64,000 bases of DNA, from contig NZ_BJEC01000001.1 of NCBI RefSeq assembly GCF_005405465.1, positions 134,591 to 198,590 on the forward strand, read 5' to 3'. Below the pieces are notes generated by a model. The model searched no databases and was not told the DNA's origin. It saw nothing but the letters and a program-made list of their open reading frames with translations. The stretch comes from Weissella thailandensis. GTDB lineage: Bacteria > Bacillota > Bacilli > Lactobacillales > Lactobacillaceae. The translations under genes and the position numbers were made by a program. Shown here piece after piece: positions 49,353 through 59,587 of the stretch (its first letter is position 1; each line of letters begins with the position of its first letter).

Positions 49353-51704
49353 TTATGATCTCTGTTTATTAGTATTTGTCTTTGGATAAGCCTTTTTGAG
49401 ATCATCTTGTAACTCTTTTTGTAGCCTAGAATACTGACTCTGCGATTTATTTTGCGATTGTCTAGATTGACTAAATCTTGAACCTTGTGTTACCCCTGGA
49501 TTTCCAGCAAGCTTTGGATTTGATTGTGGATTAAAGCTTTGATAATTACTATTCGTCGATCTATTACTTGGATTAGCATTTGGCATATCCGTTGACCTAC
49601 TTGGTTGCTGCCCCATTATGTGCGGTACAGAATTTGTAACTCGATTACCGGTATTACCAGCAGGTACCGATGTATTAACAAGATTATCAGGTTGTGACGT
49701 ATTACCATCTGCCATAGGTTGTGTGTCCTTTGGCGAATTACTTGATGGTTTTGGATTATTGCTGGTGTTACTGTTCATTGTCCCAGAAGGAGTGTTTGGC
49801 GACGAACTAGGCGTATTCGTTGGAATACTCATACCAACTGGTACTGTACTATTATCGCTTGAACCCGAACTTGGAGACATTGATGATTTAGGTGATTCAT
49901 TACTCAAAGATGAACCAGTCGTTTGACTAATTGCTTGTGATCCACCATTTTTAGAACCTGCCTGACTACCAGATAGATTACCGCCACTCGTTAATGGTCT
50001 ACCAGGCTGAATACCTGGATTATGCGCATCCGCTGGTGTTCTAGATCCTGTTTGCTGATTACCAGACTCGTTCACTGCACCTGATTGTCTTGTATCATTG
50101 TCATGAATTTCTTGGTTAGCTGATTGATTTATACTAGTTGTTGGAATACCTGTGGCATTCTTTGATTGATGAGCATCATTATTCGTTGTGGACTTATTAC
50201 CAGTACCAGATGAGCTGGGTTTACCGACTTGTTGTCCAGCACCTGAGTTTGACGAAGTGCTACCTGCTCCTACATCAATTGGATCGGACTTCTTCTGTTT
50301 GCCACCTTGGACATCATTTTGAGTATCATCACCACGTTTACGTGCTTGTGCCACCTTATCCTTAATTGATTTGGCACCGTTGACAGTCTTTTCCCCAGCT
50401 TTAGTGGCACCACGGCCAACTTTAGCGGCACCATGAAAAGGCGCTGCTACTGCACCATTAGCGCTACGACCAACACCGGCTACTGCGGCACCAGCGCCAA
50501 TCAGGCTAGTAACTGTACCTCCATGTCCGGAAGGCGTACCTGTCCAATCATCAATCAATGCAAAGCCTGATAATAAACCTTTTCCAGCGGCTAGCAGTAA
50601 AGCAACGCTAACAACTGTATAAGGCCCCCAGGATAGACTTTGGTTATTGATGGCATTCATACCCCATTGCACGAAGGCAAAAAATAAAATAACATTTAGC
50701 GGCAACAAAGCAAGTCCTAGAATACTACCTTCCATAAGGTGCAATATTTGCATCGCTTTCTTGCCTTCCATATCACGAAAAGCCAATGCAAGTAGGGTTA
50801 GTGAATAATAAGCTAGTCGGAAGAAACGTACGATTAATTCAATGATCGCCAAGAAACCAACAATCGCAAAAACTATCTCAGCAGCAATGATTCCCATCCA
50901 ATTAACTTTAACGCGTGGATAAGCATCCTCACTTCCTTTTATCCAACCCCCTTTGTCCATCTTTTCCGTTTTGGATTCTTCTCCCTGTTTGTTATCAAAT
51001 ACTTTTTTAGCCTCTTTTCCCTTTATCTCCTTTTTATCATCATCATCAATAACGCTGGTAAAAATAGAGGATTTAACAATCGCATTTGATGAATTATTTT
51101 TGACTGGACTGTAATCGTGAATATGTTTTTCATCGACATTAAAATTAGCTTGTGCCACCTTTTTTAAGTCAACAGAATTATTTTTCCAGACATCCGTTAG
51201 AATACTATGGCCACCATTCTGAGCCGTATCCGTATTATCACCTAGAAGGGTTGAGTTCATACTCTTAGCAACCGCAGTACCGCCTGAAATTAACATAGGC
51301 ACTAAAGCGATAATGATCACAGCGGTGACGATTCCAGCTGGCCATTCCTTACCACGCCTACCAGAAGTTAAATTAAATTGCACTAGTTGAACGGCCATCA
51401 TGATTGACATAATGATAAGGCCTATCGTGAAAAATAAACCCGTATATTGTACTAATTGATAACCAGTCATATCATTAGCTTCTTTGGCATCTGTAAATAA
51501 ACTGCTAAAATCAGCCAATTTCCAGGCAGCGCTCCAAGCTGTTAAAACAGCATTGGCCAGGTCATAGAAAATATCTGCCAGTCCTTGAAACATTGTTTGT
51601 AAAACAGACAGAAACATCCGTGATTTTGGTTGTAAATAATCCGCCCACGATTCGTAAAAGGCATTATTCACGCCACCAGCTGGTAGAGTTATTAACCCAA
51701 ACAT
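49353..51704 (-). CDS. VirB6/TrbL-like channel protein with long disordered tail
   Basis: A 783-residue protein. The N-terminal half has about seven membrane helices (for example YTGLFFTIGLIIMSIMMAVQL and WPAGIVTAVIIIALVPMLIS), the layout of TrbL/VirB6 and Gram-positive TrsL/TcpH. From about residue 410 on it is a low-complexity, Ser/Asn/Gly/Pro/Gln-rich tail of roughly 370 residues, probably cytosolic or surface exposed. It starts 22 bases after the coupling protein gene. Confidence 0.8.
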   Translation of the reverse strand: MFGLITLPAGGVNNAFYESWADYLQPKSRMFLSVLQTMFQGLADIFYDLANAVLTAWSAAWKLADFSSLFTDAKEANDMTGYQLVQYTGLFFTIGLIIMSIMMAVQLVQFNLTSGRRGKEWPAGIVTAVIIIALVPMLISGGTAVAKSMNSTLLGDNTDTAQNGGHSILTDVWKNNSVDLKKVAQANFNVDEKHIHDYSPVKNNSSNAIVKSSIFTSVIDDDDKKEIKGKEAKKVFDNKQGEESKTEKMDKGGWIKGSEDAYPRVKVNWMGIIAAEIVFAIVGFLAIIELIVRFFRLAYYSLTLLALAFRDMEGKKAMQILHLMEGSILGLALLPLNVILFFAFVQWGMNAINNQSLSWGPYTVVSVALLLAAGKGLLSGFALIDDWTGTPSGHGGTVTSLIGAGAAVAGVGRSANGAVAAPFHGAAKVGRGATKAGEKTVNGAKSIKDKVAQARKRGDDTQNDVQGGKQKKSDPIDVGAGSTSSNSGAGQQVGKPSSSGTGNKSTTNNDAHQSKNATGIPTTSINQSANQEIHDNDTRQSGAVNESGNQQTGSRTPADAHNPGIQPGRPLTSGGNLSGSQAGSKNGGSQAISQTTGSSLSNESPKSSMSPSSGSSDNSTVPVGMSIPTNTPSSSPNTPSGTMNSNTSNNPKPSSNSPKDTQPMADGNTSQPDNLVNTSVPAGNTGNRVTNSVPHIMGQQPSRSTDMPNANPSNRSTNSNYQSFNPQSNPKLAGNPGVTQGSRFSQSRQSQNKSQSQYSRLQKELQDDLKKAYPKTNTNKQRS

Positions 51705-51726
51705 CGCTTTTCCTCTCTTTCATAGA

Positions 51727-54700
51727 TTAATTTTCTTCTGATGAATCACGAATATCATCAATTCGTATCAATAAATCAAACATGACTTCATCATCATTAA
51801 TAAAGTTACGCATACTTTCTTGATTGTTTAGATCATCATGTTTCTTAAAGAATACATGCTGTGTTGCATCTGCATATACCTTCATCTTCTCTTCATTTTC
51901 GTTCAGTTGATCTTGTTTATTTAATACATCAGCAATAGCATCTTCAACCTGATTCACTAAGTCAATATCTGCTGTTTCTATCAGTGAAACTAATTCTTTA
52001 CCAGAATACTTATCAAAATTACGCTGCCAAAATGTAAAGTCGTCAACTTCATCATCATTTTCTTCATTGGATTCAGATACAAGCGGTTCTATTGTATTAA
52101 CAGGTGTTGATTCTGCTGCAATGAATGGTTGAGCTGTCGATGCTAATATCTTTTGTTCTGGAAATTTATCATCGTCATGGTTACCAATTGGTTCTGATGC
52201 CGTTGTATCTAGATTTGTCTCTGTGCTTGCTACATTCACTGGTTCCTGAGTCTTTTCTTCTGCCGGTTCGGTTTCTGGATTCACTTGTGCTGCTAATTGT
52301 TGATAATAACCACTGTAATCTTGGAAAATGTCTTGATAACTGAGGTTCTTGGTATTGTTTTTAATCCGTAAGTCCGTTGTGTAGTAATCCAAATGATAAC
52401 TTTGTCCAATTAAATCACGCGCATTTGGCATCAACGTCTTACCAGTATCAAAGATTGGCAGTGGTCGGATACGGCGCCATTTCTTATCATTACGTTTAGC
52501 AGTACGCATAATGACCATTTCACCATCATTCAATTCTTCCAGTTCTTTAGCAGAAAGTAACGGCATTTTATCAATAGATATTTGCCGGTTTCCTCTATCT
52601 TGTTGCTGTTCACCCATTTGAGAATTAACAATTTCTTTTTGAACTTCAATTTCACCTAGCCGTTCAGAAACAGCCTGGTTAGTATCGCGATCTTTGGTTT
52701 GAATATGAAATTGCGTCAACATGTTATTCATGATCTCTTTAGCCTCTGATTCAGAATATTGTTTAGCAACCTGCACATCATCTTGAACATACATATCAAC
52801 AATGTGGCCATAAGTTAGTCCACGAGTTAAGAAGTTATCAAACCCAGGGATTCTTGGAAACATTGAAAACTCATTTAGCTTATAGATAATCTGACGATCC
52901 ATCTTACGGCGAGTAATTTCTGAAGCAATTTGTGTATTAACTGAAAAGACTTGTCCTAAGAATAACGAGGCAATTGCGGCATAGTTATCGTTGCTTTGAG
53001 GCGTCACAATGAACACTGCTTTTGGTTCCTCTGAATAACGCAAGCTAAACGTTGCCTTGTTATCATTAGTTAAGTGTTGTTCCAATGGATACGTCACAAT
53101 TTTTTTAACTGGTTGCTTGCTGTGCGGATTAATTTTAATCGTGTGATTTAGATTACGTTGGACACGTTTTTCACCACTGATTTGTATCCATGAATCCCGT
53201 AGATGTTTCGGATTCCCTTTGTCTGCAAAGTGAACTTTAATTAACCACTCATCCGGAAATACTTCATGAAATGGATATTGAATAACACCAGCTCGACTGA
53301 CCTTGACGGCATCCTGTTCCAGATAACTTCCCTTAGCCTCTTTATCTTCACGTTTATATAGTTCCACCTTGGCCGTTGTACCTGCATAACTTGTTGGTAC
53401 ATTGACCTTTAACATTCTGGGGAAACCATAATCGGCAATTTGAATAGTTGACCGTGAGGTAAGTCGTGCGACTGTTTCAGACGCAAATAAGCTTGAACGA
53501 CTTTGCAAGGTAAACATAACCGACGACTTCGTATCACCAGTTGCTCCAAGATAAGAACCCGCTTTTAGAATCGCCTCATTAATAATTGGCGGCATCGGAT
53601 CAAGTTCACGTAACATGTTGAAATATTGGGTTAAACCATCCATGTTTTTATCTTTTGGATCATTAAATTGATTCACTGAATTAATAAATTGTGGGACACC
53701 GGCAGGTGTTGCTAGGGTTTGGTCTTGATTTTCCATTGCTAACCACAAGAGAATTAAAATAATTGCTAGTTGCGTATCTTCGGCGGTCTTATCCCAAATA
53801 TCATTGCCACCTTCCGATGAACTAGAAGAACCAATAATTTGCACGATAACCATTGCCTCATCACGGGCTTTATCAAGTTCACCATCCATTGCATAATTCA
53901 AAGCAACTTGAAATGGATTCCATGATTCTGACCAATCAGTATCAGCAATATTTAATAGCTGCACTTCATAACCCGCTTTTTGCAAAGGGATAAATGACAT
54001 TTTGGCATCTTCGTTTTTCGCATCGGTATCAATAATATTTGGTTGAATTTCTGCACGCCGCATAATATCAATAAAGATATACCCACGACGTTGGTCTTTA
54101 CCTGAACGCGTGGCACCAGTTGTGATGGCATGTGTTGGCTTAGGATCAATCCAGTAAAAACCAGTAAACCCACCTTCAACTGTTTCCTGTCCTTTGAACC
54201 AACGCTTGGTGAACTTCAAATTCATCAGTTTTGGTCGTAATGTTTGATAATAACCGGGAAAGGTTTCACGATTCAATCCTCCAAGTTTTTTACCAATTTG
54301 CTTTAACCAAAGGATTGGATGTAATCGAAGAAATTCATAGGAATACCCCGATATATGACTAATTGGTTGTCCGGATGCACCTTTATAAAACTTATTGCGA
54401 TCTGGAATTAAAACATAAGTACGATCTATTTCTTTTAAGGTTGCCCAACGATTTTGGTTAGTGGTACGATCTCCGAATTTTTGTACCCAGTCATACCAGT
54501 TTTTAATCCCTAACCGTAAGAAAATCCCAAAAGCAAGGAGCATGATAATCCAAATAACAAAAGAATTTTCATGTAAGACGCCACCAGTTAAGGTAAATGT
54601 TGCGTATTGTTGCAAGTATTCCCAGCTAAACGCCGGTTGGAAGTATATATTGAACATGTTTAATGCCATGTTTCCAAGACCTGAACGAATAATGTACCAA

Positions 54701-54867
54701 ATGACCTCTGATAGGGTTCCTAACAGGATGGCAAAAATTACACCAACCAAGCAATATAATAGAAAAACAATTAATTGAAACCACCAACGACCGCGTAATC
54801 TGATTTGGCTACTTTTTTCATAGGCACGCGATTGCTCATAACGATTCCCGAACCATTCTTTACTCAT
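51727..54867 (-). CDS. VirD4/TraG/TrsK-like coupling protein
   Basis: A 1046-residue type IV coupling protein that brings the DNA-relaxase complex to the channel. There are membrane helices near residues 30-55 and 105-125. Walker A is GATRSGKDQ near residue 250, preceded by TGFYWIDPKPTHAIT. The Walker B region reads IIYKLNEFSMFPRIP, with N665 where family members normally have Asp. The C-terminal 200 residues are acidic and probably disordered. The start overlaps the Clp-like gene by 8 bases. Confidence 0.88.
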   Translation of the reverse strand: MSKEWFGNRYEQSRAYEKSSQIRLRGRWWFQLIVFLLYCLVGVIFAILLGTLSEVIWYIIRSGLGNMALNMFNIYFQPAFSWEYLQQYATFTLTGGVLHENSFVIWIIMLLAFGIFLRLGIKNWYDWVQKFGDRTTNQNRWATLKEIDRTYVLIPDRNKFYKGASGQPISHISGYSYEFLRLHPILWLKQIGKKLGGLNRETFPGYYQTLRPKLMNLKFTKRWFKGQETVEGGFTGFYWIDPKPTHAITTGATRSGKDQRRGYIFIDIMRRAEIQPNIIDTDAKNEDAKMSFIPLQKAGYEVQLLNIADTDWSESWNPFQVALNYAMDGELDKARDEAMVIVQIIGSSSSSEGGNDIWDKTAEDTQLAIILILLWLAMENQDQTLATPAGVPQFINSVNQFNDPKDKNMDGLTQYFNMLRELDPMPPIINEAILKAGSYLGATGDTKSSVMFTLQSRSSLFASETVARLTSRSTIQIADYGFPRMLKVNVPTSYAGTTAKVELYKREDKEAKGSYLEQDAVKVSRAGVIQYPFHEVFPDEWLIKVHFADKGNPKHLRDSWIQISGEKRVQRNLNHTIKINPHSKQPVKKIVTYPLEQHLTNDNKATFSLRYSEEPKAVFIVTPQSNDNYAAIASLFLGQVFSVNTQIASEITRRKMDRQIIYKLNEFSMFPRIPGFDNFLTRGLTYGHIVDMYVQDDVQVAKQYSESEAKEIMNNMLTQFHIQTKDRDTNQAVSERLGEIEVQKEIVNSQMGEQQQDRGNRQISIDKMPLLSAKELEELNDGEMVIMRTAKRNDKKWRRIRPLPIFDTGKTLMPNARDLIGQSYHLDYYTTDLRIKNNTKNLSYQDIFQDYSGYYQQLAAQVNPETEPAEEKTQEPVNVASTETNLDTTASEPIGNHDDDKFPEQKILASTAQPFIAAESTPVNTIEPLVSESNEENDDEVDDFTFWQRNFDKYSGKELVSLIETADIDLVNQVEDAIADVLNKQDQLNENEEKMKVYADATQHVFFKKHDDLNNQESMRNFINDDEVMFDLLIRIDDIRDSSEEN

Positions 54868-56749
54868 GAATACCTACTTTCTGCGTGTCTAAGTCAACTT
54901 GAGTCACCACTGACTGCCAACTACCTTTAGGATGTGTTTCATCTGGTGGCGCTCCCCAAGCACGAAAAACAAATGTATGTCCATTGGCTTGCCCTGTTCG
55001 CCGTTCGTTCAAAATAGATTCAGCCATCCTTGCTTGAACGAAATCCATGATGCTATCATCCAACGGACGGACTCCCAAACTCTTTCGATAACCCTTATCA
55101 ACCAAAAAATCAATTAATGAGTGTGATTCAACTACCTGTTCACCAACATATTCAAGGCTGTCAGAAAAACTAGGGATTAAATTAATCACATCTTGATCAC
55201 GAAAGATTAAGTGATAACCTTGTCGCTGCGCTCGTTTATCTAAATGACTGAGTTTTAAATCAATAATCTTTTTAACATTTGGTATTTCTAGCGGTTCAAA
55301 GATAATAATTGCTCCAATACGACTAATAAATTCTTGTCGTAAGTCAGCTCCTAATAATGCATTTTCAAAGTTCTTACCAAAGGTTTCTTGATGCTGCGGA
55401 TCACGGCGATAAGCTTCACTTTTTGCTGCCCGCTCAATGATTAATTGATGCCCAATATTCGTTGTCATGACAACGATTAAGTCCTTAAAGTTAATCGTTT
55501 GGCCACGTTCATTGGTTAAACGACCATCATCCAAAATTTGTAGCAATAAATCCAACACCATTGGGTCAGCTTTTTCGATCTCATCTAATAACAAAACTGA
55601 ATAGGGATTAAACTTAACGGCATCTGCCGCCCGTTCCGCAAATCTTGCCATAGACTGCTTAGCAAACTTGAACTCTGACATATCAAAACGAATTAGTTGT
55701 CGCTCGTCACCAAAATAATGTGTCGCAATTGCCTTAGCGGTTTCGGTTTTACCAACACCAGGTGTGCCTGCCAGTAGAAATGATAATGGTTTCGTCATAT
55801 CACCTAAACCAGCCGCACGAACGCGAATACTGGTAACAATCTTCTTTAGAGCGGCATCTTGACCAATTACTTGCGTTTGCATCCGTTCATACAATTGAAA
55901 TAACCGTTTATCATCCTCTTCGGTTAAGACAGACATGGGGACGTGATACCTTTCGTGGATAATACTTGCAATATCACTCTCCATCATTACCGAATGGTTG
56001 TTCATTTTTGATTCAACTAGCGCATTATCTAGTAAGGTAATCGCCTTTTCGGGGAAAAAGTGGGTTGTAATGTAGCGGTCAGAAAAATTAATGATTGTAT
56101 CTAATGCCTCATCCGGTACCTCAACACCTGCTGGTAAATCATCGACAATCTGTTTTAAAGTTGCTCGCGTTTGACTTGGTGTAAATTCATCCAGCAGCAC
56201 TTTATCAAAACGACGTTCCATCGCGTTATCTGACTCAATATATTGACGAAATTCATTATTAGTCGTTGCCCCAATCACTTGAATTTCACCACGACCAATG
56301 GCTGGCTTTAAAATATTACCGGCATCCATACCTGAGCCACCCTCAGCACCTGTACCGATCAATTCGTGCATTTCATCAATAAATAATAGAATCTTCGGAT
56401 TGGCTTTCACTTCATCAACGATATGATGCAAATTTGAGGCAAAGCTACTACCAGCTGTTGATTCCATTAAACTAGCTAACTCTAGAGAAATTACCTGTCG
56501 GTCTAATAACGTCCCATGCAAAATATCATCTTGCGTTATGATTCGCTTCACCAATTCCTCGACTAACGCCGTTTTACCAACACCCGCTTCACCCAAAATA
56601 GCAGCACTATTCTTTTTATGTTGATTCAAGATGCGCACTAATCGTCCTAATTCAACATCACGTCCAAAGGCACCATATTCATCCGGTTGAGCGCTAATGA
56701 TTTGATTCAAGTTGGTAGTAAAACGATCTAAATATGGTGTATTGGTCAT
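54860..56749 (-). CDS. Clp/Hsp100-like double AAA+ ATPase in the transfer operon
   Basis: A 629-residue protein with two AAA+ modules and no N-terminal Clp domain. D1 has GEAGVGKTALVEEL and LLFIDEMHELIG; D2 has GTPGVGKTETAKAI, LLLDEIEKADP and TTNIG. Between them is a short middle region without an extended M-domain. AAGGAG precedes ATG 56749; earlier in-frame codons fall within the previous gene. Hsp100 proteins unfold substrates. Its place directly before the coupling protein suggests remodelling of transfer proteins, which is inference. Confidence 0.88.
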   Translation of the reverse strand: MTNTPYLDRFTTNLNQIISAQPDEYGAFGRDVELGRLVRILNQHKKNSAAILGEAGVGKTALVEELVKRIITQDDILHGTLLDRQVISLELASLMESTAGSSFASNLHHIVDEVKANPKILLFIDEMHELIGTGAEGGSGMDAGNILKPAIGRGEIQVIGATTNNEFRQYIESDNAMERRFDKVLLDEFTPSQTRATLKQIVDDLPAGVEVPDEALDTIINFSDRYITTHFFPEKAITLLDNALVESKMNNHSVMMESDIASIIHERYHVPMSVLTEEDDKRLFQLYERMQTQVIGQDAALKKIVTSIRVRAAGLGDMTKPLSFLLAGTPGVGKTETAKAIATHYFGDERQLIRFDMSEFKFAKQSMARFAERAADAVKFNPYSVLLLDEIEKADPMVLDLLLQILDDGRLTNERGQTINFKDLIVVMTTNIGHQLIIERAAKSEAYRRDPQHQETFGKNFENALLGADLRQEFISRIGAIIIFEPLEIPNVKKIIDLKLSHLDKRAQRQGYHLIFRDQDVINLIPSFSDSLEYVGEQVVESHSLIDFLVDKGYRKSLGVRPLDDSIMDFVQARMAESILNERRTGQANGHTFVFRAWGAPPDETHPKGSWQSVVTQVDLDTQKVGIHE

Positions 56750-56753
56750 TTGA

Positions 56754-57347
56754 TTAATCTCCTTCCATTGGTAAATCATTAGCATCGGTGGCAACTTGCG
56801 TTCGTGCCGATAATGAGGCACCTTGTGGTTGTGTTTTTGGCTTATAGGCGTTCATATTGGCAATTTCTTCTTCGGTAAATAATTGCTCAATACCTTGTCC
56901 TTCTTGCCGTGCTTTAATATTTGCTAATCGTTGCTGCTCTTCTTGATCAACTTCCGCTTGAATATCTTGCATCAATGATTCATCTTGTCGGATGGCCGCT
57001 AAACGTTTCTCTAAAGCAGCAGCTTCCTTTTTTGTATCCATAAACTCTTCTCCTTGTAAGTCAAAATCTTGTGTCGTGATTAAAGTGGGAACTAATTCCG
57101 CTGGTACCACTTCATCAGCTAAATCAAATACACTGAGTAATTTTATTTGTTCAGGTGTTTGTTTAAAAGTTATTTCATAGTGGTCATTTAGTACGGGGTC
57201 ACCTGCTGGAAATAATAGGTGATATTGCTCGGCCGTTGCTGGTAATACCAGTAAACCGTCTGCCCGACCGGTTTCAACTGACAACATATATAGCCCATTA
57301 CCGCGTGCAACTTGAACTAATTTTCCTTGTATTGTCGTGTTGCTCAT
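56754..57347 (-). CDS. Unrecognised 197-residue protein
   Basis: A soluble acidic protein with a beta-rich N-terminal half (TIQGKLVQVARGNGLYMLSV), a charged coiled coil (about residues 100-150) and a polar tail. It overlaps the toprim/ArdC gene by 4 bases and ends 4 bases before the Clp-like gene, so it is tightly coupled in the operon. Perhaps an adaptor for that ATPase; this is a guess from position. Confidence 0.7.
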   Translation of the reverse strand: MSNTTIQGKLVQVARGNGLYMLSVETGRADGLLVLPATAEQYHLLFPAGDPVLNDHYEITFKQTPEQIKLLSVFDLADEVVPAELVPTLITTQDFDLQGEEFMDTKKEAAALEKRLAAIRQDESLMQDIQAEVDQEEQQRLANIKARQEGQGIEQLFTEEEIANMNAYKPKTQPQGASLSARTQVATDANDLPMEGD

Positions 57348-59587
57348 CTTGTTCGTCCTCTTGTTTCCTCTTGTGCTTGATCTTGTATTGCTTGATTCGT
57401 GGCCATTTGTACAGCCGTTGGATGTATATTAGGCGCCACCCGTCTCTCATTGGTTATTGTTTGGCCATCAGATAAGCGGTCTGACAAATAATTAGTGATC
57501 GACGTACTCGCTTTGGTCACATCAGCCATTAAATTAGGATTTCTATCTTTCATATCAGCGACTTTTTTAAGTCTTTTCGTCCAATCACTCATGTACTTTT
57601 CACTAATATCACCCGGTTCAACACCAATATTTTTTAAAACAACATAACTAGTCATTTCTGCTTGTAATTCCTTCTCAGCAGTTGAGGTATTAGCGTCACT
57701 CTGTTGATGCAACGCTGTATGTCCCATTTCATGCGCCAGTGTCGCAATTCGGTCGGTGACTGGTAAATCAGGTCGTAAGACGATACTTCTATCTTCTGGA
57801 TCCTTACGATTAATGACAGTCGCACCTTTCGCAATACCATTACTTGTCATTGGCTTGTGATCTGCTAAAAATTTCATTGCCCCTTTATCTTGATCAATCA
57901 CCTTCACATGTTGTTGTTCAGTTGCGTATTCTTTCAACGTGTCATACACCGTTTGTAACTGTTCATCGGATTGATCAGTTGATAAATTAACTGGTCGATT
58001 AGGCAGCAATTTGGGTAAATCATCAAGTGAGGCATTTGTTTGTTTAATATCAAACACTGTTTGAATTGGATAATGTTTAATCGACCGCATTTCTAGGTCA
58101 CCAGTTTTAGCTTGTTGACGCTGCTCTGCGGTTGCATCACGCCAATAAACTTGCTTACCATCTGGCGCGATAATGCTTTGCAAGTTTTTAGGGGCGCCGT
58201 ATATTTTCATACCTTGTTCGCCCTTATTAACTTGAATGCCCTGTTCGGCAAATTGCTTATATCCCTTCACGATAGTGGCGTCTTGACGTTGCCCATAAAT
58301 CAGCATCGTGTTTCGTGGTGAATAGTTTTGTCCTTGAGCCACAAAATCTAAATAGTTTTGTACTTCTTTCGGATCATTTTGATAATTCTTCACACGTTGC
58401 AAAGCATCTTTGATAATCTCTTCATTTTTTTCACGACTTTTGCCCTTTCGGTCAGTCCGCCGTTGCTCGCGTGCTAATCGTCCTGACTTAGCACTAGCGA
58501 CTTGTTTTTCATCCTTAACCTTCATGGACTTGTTCGATGGTTGCTTAGCTTGCTTACTGAAAGTCTCTAATGCCTCTAATCGTTTATGACTTTCTTCCAT
58601 TGTCATTGTTTTAATACCAGGATCATTTGCTTTTAGTTGGTCATTCCAATCTTTTCCTTTGGTTGGTACTTGGCGGATATTTTCCATGCCTTCAAATTGC
58701 AAAACACTAAATTGATCAGCTGCTTTAAACCCGGCTAAATCATTATCAGTCGCTAGCACCAATTTGTTAGGCAAATGACCGTTCAATTGATTCATACGAT
58801 CTAATTGTGACAGCACTTTTTGATGATCAGTTCCTGATAATGATAAAAATGTCGCATTTTCATGCGCCAATTCTGGAAAGTGTTGTTGTGCGTACGATAA
58901 AGCATCAATTGGTGATTCAAATACTAATAGTTGATCAGCACCATTCCCTGTATGGAAGTTATACCCGTAATTAGAATCTGAGCCAGCGGCAACTTTCTTT
59001 TGCGTACCACGCTTACCATATTTCTCATAATCAATTTCAGTTCCTTGTTGATCTAATCCGACAACTTCGCCTTTTTCATCATGCCAAGGAAATAAGACGG
59101 CCGGCTTTTGCCATTCTTTTGTCTGCCGGTCTTGGCGAGGTTTCCCTTGTTTAATAAAATCAGATGCTGTCAAACGCTGCACAAAGGTTTTATCAAAGCC
59201 TCGTTCATTCACTAAATAATTTTCAGTATTGTTAGTTGATTGCGAGGTACGCCATCTTTTCCAATTAAATTGATAATTATTTGTTGCGCTTTTTTGCTTA
59301 TATTTGTCTTGTGCCTGTTCGTCTTGATTATCATAATGATTTTTATAGTCAGACCAGCGCACCCAAGCCTCCTTTGGCGTGACATCTTCATAAGCACTAA
59401 TAAAATCCCCTAAATCACCGGATAACTGCTTAGAATTCCAAAAAAAGACGTTTTTATCAGTATTAATGATGCAACTATCATGATCCACTAACCGTAAACG
59501 ATTATGTTCAGTGGTATAATCAATACCTTTATAATCTAAGTATCCTTGGATAGGTAAAGCTTTCATCGCCTCACGATTAATCGTCAT
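57344..59587 (-). CDS. Toprim-ArdC-metallopeptidase fusion protein
   Basis: A 747-residue multidomain protein. The N-terminal DUF3991-like region (GYLDYKGIDY ... VFFWNSKQLSGDLGDFI) is followed by a toprim domain with E in LLVFESPIDALSYA and DxD in LVLATDNDLAG. Then comes an ArdC-type ssDNA-binding domain (ALQRVKNYQNDP ... NYSPRNTMLIYGQR), and last a zinc metallopeptidase motif HEMGHTALH. ArdC-type proteins protect incoming plasmid DNA from restriction; toprim suggests primase-like activity. All three active sites look intact. Confidence 0.85.
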   Translation of the reverse strand: MTINREAMKALPIQGYLDYKGIDYTTEHNRLRLVDHDSCIINTDKNVFFWNSKQLSGDLGDFISAYEDVTPKEAWVRWSDYKNHYDNQDEQAQDKYKQKSATNNYQFNWKRWRTSQSTNNTENYLVNERGFDKTFVQRLTASDFIKQGKPRQDRQTKEWQKPAVLFPWHDEKGEVVGLDQQGTEIDYEKYGKRGTQKKVAAGSDSNYGYNFHTGNGADQLLVFESPIDALSYAQQHFPELAHENATFLSLSGTDHQKVLSQLDRMNQLNGHLPNKLVLATDNDLAGFKAADQFSVLQFEGMENIRQVPTKGKDWNDQLKANDPGIKTMTMEESHKRLEALETFSKQAKQPSNKSMKVKDEKQVASAKSGRLAREQRRTDRKGKSREKNEEIIKDALQRVKNYQNDPKEVQNYLDFVAQGQNYSPRNTMLIYGQRQDATIVKGYKQFAEQGIQVNKGEQGMKIYGAPKNLQSIIAPDGKQVYWRDATAEQRQQAKTGDLEMRSIKHYPIQTVFDIKQTNASLDDLPKLLPNRPVNLSTDQSDEQLQTVYDTLKEYATEQQHVKVIDQDKGAMKFLADHKPMTSNGIAKGATVINRKDPEDRSIVLRPDLPVTDRIATLAHEMGHTALHQQSDANTSTAEKELQAEMTSYVVLKNIGVEPGDISEKYMSDWTKRLKKVADMKDRNPNLMADVTKASTSITNYLSDRLSDGQTITNERRVAPNIHPTAVQMATNQAIQDQAQEETRGRTR

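Noticed and set aside
49618..50365. Plus-strand frames of 75-102 codons
   Set aside because: They mirror the low-complexity tail of the VirB6-like protein and have no start signals.
57344..59587. Relaxase
   Set aside because: No HUH or MOB three-histidine motif or catalytic tyrosine pattern is seen; toprim, ArdC and peptidase motifs explain the protein.
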